Position numbers and translations under genes: made by a program. This document shows, one piece after another, positions 22,741 to 33,518 of a stretch of DNA of 64,000 nt (its first letter is position 1; each line of letters begins with the position of its first letter). Origin of the DNA: Nepenthes gracilis (taxonomy: Eukaryota; Streptophyta; Magnoliopsida; Caryophyllales; Nepenthaceae); NCBI GenBank assembly GCA_033239525.1, contig BSYO01000036.1:8206126-8270125 (forward strand), written 5' to 3'. Under the pieces are notes generated by a model, which was not told where the DNA came from, made no database searches, and was given only the letters and a program-made list of their open reading frames with translations.

Positions 22741-22951
22741 AAAATTCAGTCTTTGGGCTCCTTTCTGTGTCTTTGCCTTGATTATGCCCTCTCCCCTTAT
22801 TGATTTCCTCTACTGGGGCCTATACCTCCTAGGTCGGTGTCTTTTAGGCCTTGATCTTGTCTTTTGTGGTAGCTTTGCTGCAGCCATATCCTCACCTCCT
22901 CTTCACTTGGAGACTTTTTTCTTTGATGTTTTATTTCATCTACTCTCAACT

Positions 22952-22982
<31 letters not shown>

Positions 22983-23066
22983 AATTTATCTATTTCGATA
23001 TATTTACTTGAGCCCCAAAAAAAAAGAAAAAAGAGTATAGATCTGCTTTTCAGGTGCCCTGCTTTG

Positions 23067-23093
23067 TTTTGTACTTACCAAAAAAAAAAAAAA
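23067..23093 (+). mobile_element. Micro-insertion 3: 27 bp
   Basis: The insert is TTTTGTACTTACC plus about 14 A residues. The flanks AGGTGCCCTGCTTTG (23052-23066) and AGGTGCCCTGTTTTG (23094-23108) are a 15-bp TSD with one difference. TTTTGTA resembles the segment just after the tail stem-loop, so this may be an internally deleted tail. Confidence 0.85.
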
Positions 23094-24703
23094 AGGTGCC
23101 CTGTTTTGCTAAAGGCATCGAATTCCCAATGGAGTATGTAACCAGATTGTGAGCTTTGCTGTGTCTCGAGGTGCTGGTGCTGCATCACTGCTAGTCTGAA
23201 ATTATGCTGGAATTTGGTGCCATGCTGTGCTTTATTGGCTGCATCACAGTCGATTGGCCGGATCCTGCTGCATCACTGCCAATGCTTTCTGATTTCGGCA
23301 CTAATGTTTTTTGGCTTCTAGTGTCTGGTGCTTCCTCATTTTGAAAGATCTATAGATGGGTTCCTCCTATGCAATGCTTGTTTGCCAAAGTGTTGCATAT
23401 GTCTTGGGCTGCTGCTGGTCCGGATGTGGATTCTATTTGCTGATTTGGATGTAGTATAGAGAGAAATGGCAGCTCTGAGATCAGAGGCTACTAGACCGAT
23501 AGCCTCCTCAGGTATGTATTGCTGTTAGATAGGCACTAAGGGGTAGACGGATCATGCTGCTGGAGTTCCATGGCTTTTGATGTGATTGAGGTTGTCTGCT
23601 GTTTTGGCCTTAATAAATAGGAGCTGAAGGTAAAGACCTATTCTATATCTAGTGGTGGTGCTATGACCTGGAGCTGGCCCATGGTTGTTGATAGCAGGAT
23701 TGCCGCTGTGTGGAATATTAGCTGGCATGATGAAAGCTAATGCCATGGTTGTTGTCCCTACAGGAAGGTTCAGATGCAGGCCATATCAGTTTGATGACTG
23801 ATGATGTTGGCGACCCATATTTGTGCTATATGGAGATAAAGTGGAACATGATGGACTGTAATCAGTGGAACGTGTGCTGCTTGTTGTGACGTGAAGCGTG
23901 GTTCAGGCCGTTAACTGCATCACTTAGTTTTGCACTTCTTCCACTTGCTGGACAGTGCTGCTGCTGCTGCTGTATGGTACCAATTGATTGGTAACATGAT
24001 GTTAGCTGATGATTGTAGTAGGATGATGCATGATGTAAACTGGAACTTGTCAAGTCAAGGTGACAGCGAAAAGCTGCTCGCTTGAAGTCTATAGATTCCT
24101 CATGCATGTATGTTGCTGCCTACCGTCTGGAATAAATGTTCTGTGTGTATAAGGCTCGGTCTGATCCTGGAAACAGATTGTGTTCTGCTTGGTGTGTGGA
24201 AAAGGTGCTGGTTACTTTGCCTTGGTTGGGGGTTGACAGATTTTTGAGCTCCAGCAAATTGCTGTGATCCTGCTGTTGGAAAAGGGTTTGAGCTTGGTGG
24301 AGTGCCGGTTGTGTTCCCTTATAATGGGTGTGGTCTGCAGTTATTTGAAGCTAGGAAGCAGGATCTTTGAAAGCCGGCCGACTAGAAAATTTTGCGGATT
24401 AAAAGGAATCCTCACTTGAGTTTTCAAATTCGCTGTTGGCTGGGGGAGATTTGTTTGTCTCAGAAACTTGATTTGCCCATGTTCCACTTCTTCTTATTCT
24501 GGTAGCCGGGATGTATGCCGTGAGACAGTATGGTATCCAGGATGCTAGTTTGGGCCTGGCGGATGTGGAACTGGTGACATTTTCCTGGAGCTATTATTGC
24601 CGGTATGCTCAGCGGGCTTCTACCTTGGCCGAAGTGGCATCTTACCCGGTGTAGTGCTGTGGGCGGGTTGGTATGCTGACGCGGTTTTTTTGTTGCTGTA
24701 AAC

Positions 24704-24906
24704 TAGATGGTTTTATGTTACCTTTCGCTCGATTGTATGATTTTGTTCATGATGTTGCATGGGGTATGCTCTAACTCATTTGTTCTACCTCCAAGTCGGC
24801 AAAATACTTGGAATTAGAATATTGCCTTGTAAATTCTTTCTTTTTTTGGTAAGTATCTTGTAAATTCTTTCATTTTATTTCAATTTACTGACTTACCAAA
24901 AAAAAA
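24704..24906 (+). mobile_element. LINE 3' tail fragment, 203 bp
   Basis: The fragment has GCATGGGGTATGCTCTAAC, a stem-loop with right arm ACTTGGAATTAGAA, an AT linker, ACTGACTTACC and poly(A) to 24906. The only flank match is the 7-bp TGTAAAC (24697-24703 and 24907-24913), a weak TSD. The surrounding family III 3' UTR appears to continue across it. It carries micro-insertion 4. Confidence 0.65.
24841..24856 (-). mobile_element. Micro-insertion 4: 16 bp, A7 plus ATACTTACC
   Basis: The insert, on the plus strand, is seven T residues followed by GGTAAGTAT. The perfect 15-bp TSD CTTGTAAATTCTTTC lies at 24826-24840 and 24857-24871. It sits within the AT linker of another LINE tail, in opposite orientation. 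Confidence 0.92.
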
Positions 24907-25606
24907 TGTAAACCTGCTGCAGTTTTACAGCTGAAAGCCGGAAGGCTTTTGGCCCGGGTTGCGATCAAATGCTGATTTTGTGTTCTGTCTCGGCCGGTTT
25001 GGAAAGTATGCTGAAGATGCTGGTTTGTGGGCTTTGGCCGATTTGCTTTTGCTTGGGTTTGCCTGATGTGGAGTTGAGGCCGGTTTTGGCGTTGATGACG
25101 TGGCCTGTATCTGGCGTTGTACAAGAAGGTTCTTATCTAGTTGAGGCGTAGGCAAGTGGCCGATTTGGAGCTGGTTACTTTTGGCCGAATTTTCTCCCTT
25201 TTGTATGTTTTCCTTTTGTTTCATGAATTGCTTCATGGTGGCTCTCGGGGTTTAACCCTGTAGTCTATGCTCTACCTCTAAGTTGGCAAAACACTTCGAG
25301 TTAGAATAGGTTTTGTACTATTCTTTACTTTAATTCAACTTTACTTACCAAAAAAGTGGGGGTTTTTTGTTTTACACTGTCCGAGGTGCAATGGGATGAG
25401 CTACTTTTGACCTAGGTCCCTAATGGCCAAGATGGTGTTTTGTCCGGGATGATTCTTGATTGTGCAGCCGAAATGGGTGTGGAGGTTGCCAAAAGGCCGA
25501 GGTGTAGTTGTGGATGTTTCCTTAGTTTTGAAGCTGCTGAGGTTTGCAGATTGCAGGTTAGGTGTGATTCTAACATATTTGGTTGGTAGTTCTTCGATAT
25601 TGTGAT

Positions 25607-26159
25607 TTTTTTTTTGGTAAGTAAGATGAGATTAAATTAAATAAAAATTTACAGAACGATGTTCTACCTCCAAATGTTTTGCAACTTTGAGGTGGAACAA
25701 CACGCTAGGGCATACCCCGAGCACTACCATAGTCCAATTCAAGAAAACATACAAAAAAACAGAAAAGCAATGCTCATCTAGGTTACGAGGAAAAAAACTA
25801 ATCTGTCGCAGATCTCTTTGAATGAAGGAACTCGTCATGTCAATCAGACATCCATATCTCCGCAAAAAAGGAATCTGGAGACATATATCAAATCACATGT
25901 GCAGCATCCATCAATGTGTATGATGGCTAGGCCAGCTTCAATGATGCATCAATCAGCTCCTTAAGTACACAATGTCTTCATTTATCGTCGTTTGGATCCA
26001 TGGGAATGCCTGTTCGATGTAGCACCATTAGCCATCGGCTGGATTGGTTCACTCCCATGTAATCGTGTCCTGCAAGAAAGAAATTTTTTTTTTTAGATTT
26101 TTTTTATATTTAAATGCATTAAATATATAAATGAAAAAATACAAAAGGCACTCCGTCTA
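25607..26159 (-). mobile_element. LINE 3' fragment, 553 bp
   Basis: It is flanked by the perfect 15-bp TSD CTTCGATATTGTGAT (25592-25606 and 26160-26174). Poly(T) is followed by GGTAAGTAAGATGAGATT, a diverged stem-loop (arms GTTCTACCTCCAAATG and the TTGAGGTGGAAC side) and GGGCATACCCCGAGC. The right end includes T-runs at about 26090-26110 and an AT-rich segment ending GGCACTCCGTC that resembles a family II tail. The 5' part may therefore itself be composite. Confidence 0.88.
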
Positions 26160-26188
26160 CTTCGATATTGTGATATCGTAGTATGATG

Positions 26189-26238
26189 AAAGGGACCAAG
26201 TTCCACGTTTAATTTTGCTACTTACCAAAACGAAAAAA
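26189..26238 (+). mobile_element. Micro-insertion 5: 50 bp
   Basis: The 50-bp insert ends TTTTGCTACTTACC, AAAACG and six A residues. The perfect 17-bp TSD GATATCGTAGTATGATG lies at 26172-26188 and 26239-26255. The first half (AAGGGACCAAGTTCCACG) does not match the usual tail and may come from another subfamily or a template jump. Confidence 0.9.
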
Positions 26239-26422
26239 GATATCGTAGTATGATGCTGCTGCCCCACGAGTTGTTTGCCGATGTATGGGATTGCTAGCTG
26301 TGGTTTGCTGATATTGTGCGTGTATGCTGAAGCAGGTTGGATACACTTACTTTGGTTTTGTGCTGCCATCTTCAGCGGCTGCCCGAGGGAATTAATACTG
26401 GCTTGCTGTTGGATACTGCCAA

Positions 26423-27306
26423 TTTTTTTTTTTTGGTAAGTAATTAATTGTCTTAAAATTTTAAAGAAATGTACAAAAAATATGTTCATAACCAAGTGTT
26501 TTGCCGACTTGGAGATGGAACACAAAGCAGGGGGGACCCCTAATCCTATGACAACAAATCATTAAAAATTACAATAATGTTAATTATTGTATACCAACAA
26601 CTCCAGTCACAAAAAGTTACTCCAAAGAAACAAGAAGCCCTCCGGCCTCTTAAGACAATCCGCATCAAAAACACTCCGCTTCAATACACGCAGACCAGCT
26701 CCAGCTTTTAAGAGTGTAAAGGCACTCCAGCAGATTCTACTCCGCCCACAAAGGGGATTTTGGCATCAAAATGCCACTCCGCCTCAACGCGCCCACCGTC
26801 TTCAACCTTCCCTCCGGCCTCTAACGGCAAAATCACTCGCAAACCAGACCAAAATTGCACTCCGGACAAAAAAGGACTCCGCAAAATGTACTCGGATTCA
26901 GAAGCACAATTCAACTCCGCCAAGATCACTTGACTTTAAAGAAGCATAATTCAAGATCGCCATAAATCGCCTCCGCCATTAAGCATCTCACAAATCACTC
27001 CGGCCTCGATAAAGGAATCCGGATTCGACAAAGCCACTCCGTCCAATGCACACCGCCAAAGCACACCGGAAAAGAGATCAAAAGCGCCCGGCCCCCAAAT
27101 AAAGTGAGCAAAGGACTCTGTGTTTTTTTTTTTTTTTTTTGGAAGTCACAATACGCCCGCCTCCTCAAGCACAAGGCCATTCCGGCCTTAAAGAGGTCAA
27201 AGGCAGTCGGCCTCACCGAATTCATGCCACTCGGCCTTTAGCAAAAGAACTCCGGATTACGGAGTTCACAAACTCCAAGAACAGAAGACTCAAAGAACAG
27301 GAGATA
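26423..27306 (-). mobile_element. Family II LINE 3' end with CGGAGTG-type 3' UTR
   Basis: Poly(T) at 26423-26434 is followed by GGTAAGTAATTAATTG, the stem-loop (CATAACCAAGT, then ACTTGGAGATGG) and the perfect-looking hairpin GGGGGGACCCCT. The body is full of CACTCCGCC, ACTCCGGC and similar units, the minus-strand form of CGGAGTG. A long T-run lies at 27123-27141. No convincing TSD was found. The right edge is set where ORF1-like plus-strand sequence begins. Confidence 0.75.
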
Positions 27307-28689
27307 CCGCCACTTACTTCTTTGCCGGGCTGCTTCTCTGGAAAGGGATTAAATTTCCATGCGGTAGCGAACATTGCTAAATCGGATTGGAAGCGATTCG
27401 AGCTTTGTCATGTTCTCGAGTGCGCCAACGCCTCTTCCTTTTTCTCTTCCGATAGGAACGCTGTAAGGTTTTGGCCAGGCCTTTGGTCTTTCAAAGGTAT
27501 TTCTCTTCTTCTTAAACGATGGCTCCCGGGTTTGCCATCACAAAAGATTCCTTCAAAACCTACCCTGTATGGATTAAATTGTGTAATGTTCCTACTTCTG
27601 GACTCCCCTTGGGCTCATTTGGATGAGCGCAGCTGGGCAAACCCCTTCATCTAGATGCATTCACACCCAAAATGGATCGCCTACATTCCGCGAGGGTGTG
27701 TGTGAAGTCACCATCGATGCGTTCTCCCCTTCAAAATTTTTCTAAATTGCTCGCTTGTGAGACAAGAGCCGTATCCTGTTGTGGAGGTTGAACTAGCTGA
27801 TTCTAGGATTAGGAAGGGTCGATCTCAATCTGACGCCATCCCCAAGCAAACTGGTCTAAAGTCCTCTGGGACTCCTGCCATTCTTAGCCAGGTCAAGTTG
27901 TGTGAGGTTTTGCAGTCTGGGTATGAAAATGCTCCTGATTCGGACCCTCTTGATGTTGTCTCGTGTTCTTGGGATCAGGCTGGCTTGGAACCTGGTCTGG
28001 GTCTCCATTTGACTGTGGCTTCTCCGATGAGTGATTCTGTGAATTCGGTGGATGCTGAGTTGGCTCCTGCGGTTGGTATCCCCAGAATTGCCTCTTGCCC
28101 TGCTATGTTGCAGTTGTGTAATCAGCAAATTGCCCAGCTTCCTGTGCCGTCTGTTGGATGCAACTCTCCAGATCCTTGTTTACCAATCGGACCCTCCTTT
28201 GCTGAGATTCTTTGTCGTGGACTTGATGCTGACTCTCAGGGATTTCTGGTGGGAGGTGTGTCTTGCTGGCCGATCTCCGAGGAGGACAGTATAGCCGCTC
28301 TTGGACCAGTGGGTGCTTCTTCTACGCTGGAACCTCATCCTCCAGGTGTCACTGTGCCCGAATTGGAATATGCCCTTTCCTTATTGCCTCCTGTGTCGGA
28401 GCGGGCTAGAGGTCCGGTTGATCACGTTGTAGACCTGGTTAATGCCCCTCCATCTATCTCCCGCATCATAACGAAGTATTCCTTGGATACTTCTTACCAG
28501 TTGGGACATGGATCGAGTAGCCCAAATGGACTGCTCGCTGCTTCCTCCACGGACTCTCACTTGGATACTCCCGCGGTCTCATACTTAGGCTCGCAAGTGG
28601 CTCCATCTCAGCAGGATTCCTGGCAGCCTGTAAAGTCTCGTAGGAATCGGAAATCCGTGTCCAAAGACGCTAAGGTTTCTCGAGTTTAA
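27307..28689 (+). pseudogene. LINE ORF1 remnant with DUF4283-like region
   Basis: About 27490-27760 holds a frameshifted DUF4283-like stretch with KRWLPGF, YPVWIKLCNVPTSGLPLGSF, GKPLHLDAFTPKMDRLHSAR and VCVEVTIDAFSPS, spread over more than one frame. From 27757 a single frame runs about 310 codons to a stop at 28687-28689. This part is S/P/V-rich, contains APPSISRIITKYSLD (near 28450) and ends with a basic stretch (SRRNRKSVSKDAKVSRV). Motif order matches the ORF1 copies at 9498-12553 and 52240-53844. The zinc-knuckle codons expected between the two parts are not evident, so an internal deletion is likely. Confidence 0.82.
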
Positions 28690-29926
28690 ATGGTTATGGA
28701 TGGTCCTATGGGTTTGGGATCGGGCTGTCTGAGGTTTCTCTCGGCTGTTTGGAACATTAGTTGTTCTATCCTGTAGGCTGGCATGTTCCTCATGCAATTC
28801 TGTTCTGGGTTGGTTTTTGGCCAAAGATGGAAACAGTCCTTTGGACTTTTTGGTGGAGACAGTTCTGGACCTTGCCTGTGCAGGATGATGTTGTGGGGCA
28901 AGCTTTAGCTTTAAGCTGGTGGCTGATTGGGGTGTTGCTCAGCCAGTGGCAATGCTTCTCTCTTGACTAAACTGGTGCTGATGCGGTGTGGTCTCTAACC
29001 ATTACTCATGATGGAATGCAGTAGGTATCTGTTAGAATAGGTAGCTGTTGATGGCTATTTGCATGGAATCTTCTACTGCTTACATGGAATGATGTAAGCT
29101 GGATTGATTTTCTCCCATTTTTGTGAGAATTTTTGGTTTGCCTTGCTGTTTCTGCTGGAGGTGGCAGTTCATGTGCTGGGGTCTGGTTTGGCAGATTTGC
29201 TTCCCCTTACTGAAGTGTTAATTTCTTTCCAATGCTGGATCATTAATGCTGGTTTTTTTCAATTTGCGGCTACTGCTGCCTTTGGTAGCTTGTGCTATGG
29301 GCTCACCTGCTGGGAGTGCTGCTGATGAGCTCGTGGATTTTGTTGACTGTCCTGCTGGCAGTTGTTGTGTTCGGGTGCTGTCCCTGCTGACCAATTGAGT
29401 TTGCTGATGCTTATTTGCTGATGCAAGTGATGGATGTTCTGGCTGTACTCAGAATGCTCCATGTCTTTTCTTTGATGCTGTTGATGGCTGCCTAACTGAG
29501 TAGCAGCTGAACTGGCAGCTGCTGTTGCATATTTGCATGGGGTGTCTTTTGCTTCTCTGGTATGATGTATCTCCTGATTGGATTTTGTAGTTATGCGGTT
29601 TCGTCACTTGGCAGTTTCCTTGCTGCTGTGACCCGGAATTGCTGGATTGGCGTTGATGATACAGCGTTGGTGAATAGATATCCTATTGCAAGCTTTTGAT
29701 TTTGCTCGTGGATTTTGTGATGTAATATTTTTCATTTTCTATAGGTTCTGTAGAACGTTGACCTCCTAGAGGTTATTTATGTACCTTCGGATGTACTAGT
29801 TGCTCGAGGTATGCCCCAACGGATTATGTTTTATCCCCAAGTCATAATACTTAGAGATAAAACATAGATTTTGTAATTTTTTTCTCCAATTAATCCAAAA
29901 TACTTGCTTACCAAAAAAAAAAAAAA
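27307..29926 (+). mobile_element. ORF1-only LINE (half-LINE), plus strand
   Basis: A decayed ORF1 (27307-28689) is followed directly by about 1.2 kb of TGCTG-rich 3' UTR. The tail has GCTCGAGGTATGCCCCAACG, the stem arm ATGTTTTATCCCCAAGT, CTCCAATTAATCC, ACTTGCTTACC and poly(A) at 29913-29926. No ORF2 sequence lies between ORF1 and the 3' UTR. The 5' end is truncated within the DUF4283 region and no left TSD was found. Confidence 0.8.
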
Positions 29927-30160
29927 GCTGGTCGAAGCATGAAGGCATTCTCATGCTGAAGCAAGTAGTTTTATTATGGTCCTCTGCTATCCTATGGGCT
30001 GTAGCGTGCTCTTAGCTTCAGTCTAATGCTGACTTTGCTGATTGTTAAGGGTGTGTGTGTTTTCTTTTGAAGAATGTTGTCCTTTTACAGGACTTGTTTT
30101 TCCATTATATTATTAAGTACTCGGGATATGCCCTAGCGTCTATGATTTAATTATCCATCA
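29927..30160 (+). mobile_element. LINE 3' UTR with a tail cut inside the stem-loop
   Basis: TGCTG-type 3' UTR reaches GTACTCGGGATATGCCCTAG and the first stem arm (CTATGATTTAATTATCC). It then stops abruptly where ORF1-like sequence starts near 30160. No poly(A) is present, so the tail was cut by the junction with the next element. Confidence 0.6.
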
Positions 30161-30180
30161 AACCCCACCCTGATCAGGTA

Positions 30181-31239
30181 TTGTCTGAGGCATGTGTTGA
30201 ACTTGCATTTCCTGATGCAGGGTTCTCTGTTAGAAAGGATGAATCCTCTTCTGTTCGTGGTGAGGTTGCATTGGTTCAGCAGACTTGTAGTCCTGTTGGG
30301 CTGGTATCTTCGATGCCTTCCCATTTAGTTGATTCTGTTCCTGTTCAGGCAGCCTATGCTGCGTGCTCCACTGTTTCAAGTTGGGGATGTTTCGAAGATG
30401 ATGGTGTTCCCTCTGGGTCTATGAATGATGAGCATGCTAACGTTGTCATTACCACTGATCACCCTGTGTTGGATGTGGTTGCTCCGTGTGTGGGCGAACA
30501 TGTTGCCGGCTCTCTTCCTAGGCCACTAACAACCCTAGAAGCCGCCCCTATTGAGGATGATTCTAGGGGGGCGCATTAGCCTTCTATGTTTGCTGAGTTG
30601 GCTTCCGATGCGAATCCCTGTCACAAGTTTACCAATTCTTTTAACCAGATTGATGGGTCATCTGGAGAAGCTGTTTCAGATGAGTTTGGCCTCATTCCTG
30701 GGGTCGATGGTTCTACTCCGGAGTCTATCGCGCGGATCGCCCGCAAGTACTCCCTGGTTGACGTTGTAGATGGTTTATTGAATAAGGCTCCATCTGACTT
30801 TCAAGATGTCAGCTCGATCCCCTTGTCTGGCTGCTCGGCTATGGGCTCTAAGGTTTTAGTGGCTGAAGCATCGCAGTCCAGTGACTTGGGTAGTGGAAAT
30901 GTCCATGCTTTGTCCAATGTGGATCCGAGTGCTGGTGATCCATTGGCCCGTGCCAATACTACATTTTCTGATGATAAAGGTATTCAGAAATGCCCTGATC
31001 TTCAACTGCCATGTTGCTCCAGGGCTGCCCGTGTTCCAGAGGGGCCTTCTTCTGGGAATGTGGCTGCTGTGCCGGGCTTGTCGCTTTGCAATCCTAATGA
31101 TTCTCCCAGCTGCCATCTGGAGCCTCATGCCCGTTGGACTGAGGATGAGTTATTTGCTCGGCAGGCAATAAATGGGTGGCAACGAATGGCCCGGCGGCGC
31201 AATTCGGCACCAAAGAAAACCCGTTTTCCTAAAAAATGA
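30181..31239 (+). pseudogene. LINE ORF1 C-terminal half, one internal stop
   Basis: One frame runs from about 30163 to 31239 with a single stop (TAG, 30577-30579). It includes acidic, low-complexity sequence, then DGSTPESIARIARKYSLVD (near 30720) and, at the end, EDELFARQAINGWQRMARRR with a basic tail (31140-31236). These two motifs recur in the other ORF1 copies. The DUF4283 and zinc-knuckle domains are absent through 5' truncation. The product would be the disordered, basic C-terminal part of an RNA-binding LINE protein. Confidence 0.87.
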
Positions 31240-31654
31240 AAACATGCTGTTGTTGGATCGGGAGTGGGTTCTTGTTTGTGATGATCCTTGTCCAGGGACT
31301 TCTCCTTGGCTTTTAATAGTATGTGAGGCATGCTGTGTTTTGTGGTGCTTAAGCAGTATAATTGCCAGATTGGAATTTTCAGTTGGGAGGAGCTGTGATG
31401 CTTCTGAGTACCATTTGCTCTACTGGTTTCTTGTTTTTTTGGCCTTGATGCATCAGCAGATGCTTGGTCTGCTGGTGTTGGCTGTGGACTGGAGTCTGTT
31501 ATTGCTGATTTGGGATGGCATTCAGGATGGGCGGTGGGCTGTCATCCTCTTGCTGATGCTGAGATTCAGGCTGCCCATGGCGTGTAGCATGCCATTTGTT
31601 CTATGGAGCTGGTTTGCTGACCGTTGCCTGCTTCACTCGTAGCTGTGCCCTCAA

Positions 31655-31697
31655 TCCCATTAATCCAAAATTCTTACTTACCAAAAAAAAAAAAAAA
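31655..31697 (+). mobile_element. Micro-insertion 6: 43 bp
   Basis: The insert is TCCCATTAATCC, AAAATTCTTACTTACC and 15 A residues. The flanks AGCTGTGCCCTCAA (31641-31654) and AGCTGTGCCCCTCAA (31697-31711) form a TSD differing by one C. It lies in the 3' UTR of the half-LINE. Confidence 0.9.
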
Positions 31698-33478
31698 GCT
31701 GTGCCCCTCAAGGCCTTGTGCCCCTCAAGGCCGAAGTAGCCTTGTGATCTTTAAAGCCGGAGTGGATCTTTGCCTTTTAAAAGCCGGAGTGGCTTGTTTT
31801 GTGCCAAATGGAGCTGCGCTTCTTTTGACATGGAAGTGGCCTGCAAATGCTCCTGGTGTCTTAGCTGGTCTTTGGAACTGCCATTGGAAACTATTAAGGT
31901 TTTCCTGTAGAAGTTGGCCATATTTGTGGCTCTGCTGATATGCTCTTGTCGATTGCATTGAGGGAGCAGAAGCTGGAAAAGTTACAGAATCCCTTATGAT
32001 GTGTTGTGAAGCACGGTAGTTTCCTGATTGAGCTGTGATGTTCTGCATCTAGGGGCTGCTGCTGGAAAGGTTGCTGGCTCCTTTTTGTTGTGCTGTGAAG
32101 AATGGTCAATTCCTTTTGTTGAGGCTGCTGGTATGCAGTTGCTTTCAGAATCTATTACTTTGCATATGTGGTCTGCTGTCGTTGGATTGCCCGGTAGTGG
32201 CTCGGAAGAGTTTGTCTCTCTAAATCTGCTTCTCTGGTTTGGTGCTGGGGTTGGCTGTGTGGCATTAACGCTCCAAAAGTAGCTTCTGATGAGCTAGTGG
32301 ACTTTGCTGGTTGGTATGCTGACAGCTATGTCGTTCTACCGGGAGATGTCCCTGTTAACCAAATCAGCTTGCTGATGCTTCTTTGCTGATGCACGTTGTG
32401 AAGTGTGGCGCAGGCCGTTGCGTAAGCTACGATCTTGTTTCCTACATCTGGCTGGTCTTGTTTGATGGAGCTGCTTTGCAGAACCAGGTGATGGATGATT
32501 TGGCTGAATTCAATATGCTCCATGTCTCTTGCTGTAGTGCGTGGCTGGGACATGTGACTTATGATCCTAGGATCTAGCTCTCATTTTTTATACTCTCATC
32601 TGTTTTTTTTGTTTCTCCTCTGGATCGATGAACCCATGTTGATCTGTCCTGCATGTGGCATTAGGCCGGTAGCATGTGGGTGATTAAGATAGTTTCTTGC
32701 CCATTTGGTTTTTCTAATGTTCGGTCTTTCGACATGTTGGTACTCGGGGAATGCCCTAGCGCGTTGTTCCATCTCTAAGTTGGCAAAACACTTAGAGCTA
32801 GAACATCGTTGTGTAATTTTGTTTATTTTAATGTCATTTACTTACCAAAAAAAAAAAGTCATGTGGTGGCGGTGTCCATCTTCTCGATTGGGACGGAGTG
32901 ACTTTATTCAAGATTCCGAAGTGCAGGTGTCTTTAATCCGGAGTGCCTTCTCGCCTCCTTGGACGGAGTGCTCCTTATCACCTTGGACGGAGTGGATTTG
33001 ATTGTGCCTCCTTGTCCTTAATCCGAAGTGCCTCATATTTCCTTGGACGGAGTGGCCCGCTTGCTTGGTCCGGAGGGAAAAAAAAATCAATCACTCCTGT
33101 GGTGGCGGAGGGCCGGCGTTATTTGGGTCAAGCTTTCGGAGTGAGTTTGCAATTTTTTTTCGGAGCGCCTTCTTGACTCCTTGGACAGAGTGGATTTTAT
33201 CACTTCGGACGAAAAAAAAAAAATTTCATCTCATGTGGTGGCGGAGTGCTTCTTCTCTCTTGGGACGGAGCGCCTTAACTCTTGCTTCTGTAGTACAGGT
33301 GTCCTTTATGCGGTGTACTTTCTTGACTCCTGGACGGTGTGTTGGTCCTCTCCTTGGACGGAGTGAACTTGAGTTAGCTTCCGGAGTGAAGGTGCCTTTA
33401 TCCAATGTGGTTTTCTTTTTTTTTTTTTTTTGCTAAGTAAGTGTTTTGGATTATAGGGAGAAAAAAATAACAGAAACA

Positions 33479-33518
33479 ATGTTTTTACTCCAAGTATTTT
33501 GACTTGGAGTAAAAACAT
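33479..33518 (-). promoter_or_regulatory. Perfect 17-bp stem-loop in a LINE 3' tail
   Basis: Arms ATGTTTTTACTCCAAGT (33479-33495) and ACTTGGAGTAAAAACAT (33502-33518) pair without mismatch around a 6-nt loop. This is the cleanest example of the structure found about 50-90 bp from the poly(A) of nearly every LINE here. Confidence 0.85.

Larger units (their letters stand above)
22605..25355 (+). mobile_element. Family III LINE 3' UTR, starting at the ORF2 end
   Basis: The first bases (TAATATATAAAAATA) correspond to the end of ORF2 plus the microsatellite seen in other copies. AT and GAA microsatellites run to about 22740, with another TA cluster at 22951-23010. A TGCTG-rich and then GGCCGATTTGG-rich 3' UTR follows. 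The tail is GGCTCTCGGGGTTTAACCC near 25240, a stem-loop of CTCTAAGTTGG type, then AATTCAACTTTACTTACC and poly(A) at 25350-25355. It is interrupted by micro-insertion 3 and the 24704-24906 element. The 5' TSD was not found. Confidence 0.75.
25356..26422 (+). mobile_element. LINE 3' UTR-like segment, interrupted
   Basis: TGCTG- and GGCCGAGGTG-type plus-strand sequence surrounds a 553-bp minus-strand insertion (25607-26159) and micro-insertion 5. No tail of its own is seen before it is broken by the family II element at 26423. No coding sequence is recognised. Confidence 0.5.
30161..32857 (+). mobile_element. ORF1-only LINE (half-LINE), plus strand
   Basis: A decayed ORF1 (to 31239) is followed by about 1.6 kb of TGCTG-rich 3' UTR. 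The tail has TACTCGGGGAATGCCCTAGC, a stem-loop of TCTAAGTTGG/ACTTAGAGCTAGAAC type, TTTACTTACC and poly(A) at 32847-32857. Micro-insertion 6 lies at 31655-31697. No ORF2 is present. The 5' end abuts a truncated tail and has no recognisable TSD. Confidence 0.78.

Noticed and set aside
27118..27145. A long T-run followed by GGAAG as a micro-insertion
   Set aside because: No GGTAAGT and no direct repeat are found; treated as A-run variation in a family II 3' UTR.
26413..27330. GATACTGCCA/GATACCGCCA as the TSD of the family II element
   Set aside because: The match is short and imperfect, and the sequence on the two sides does not join into one element.
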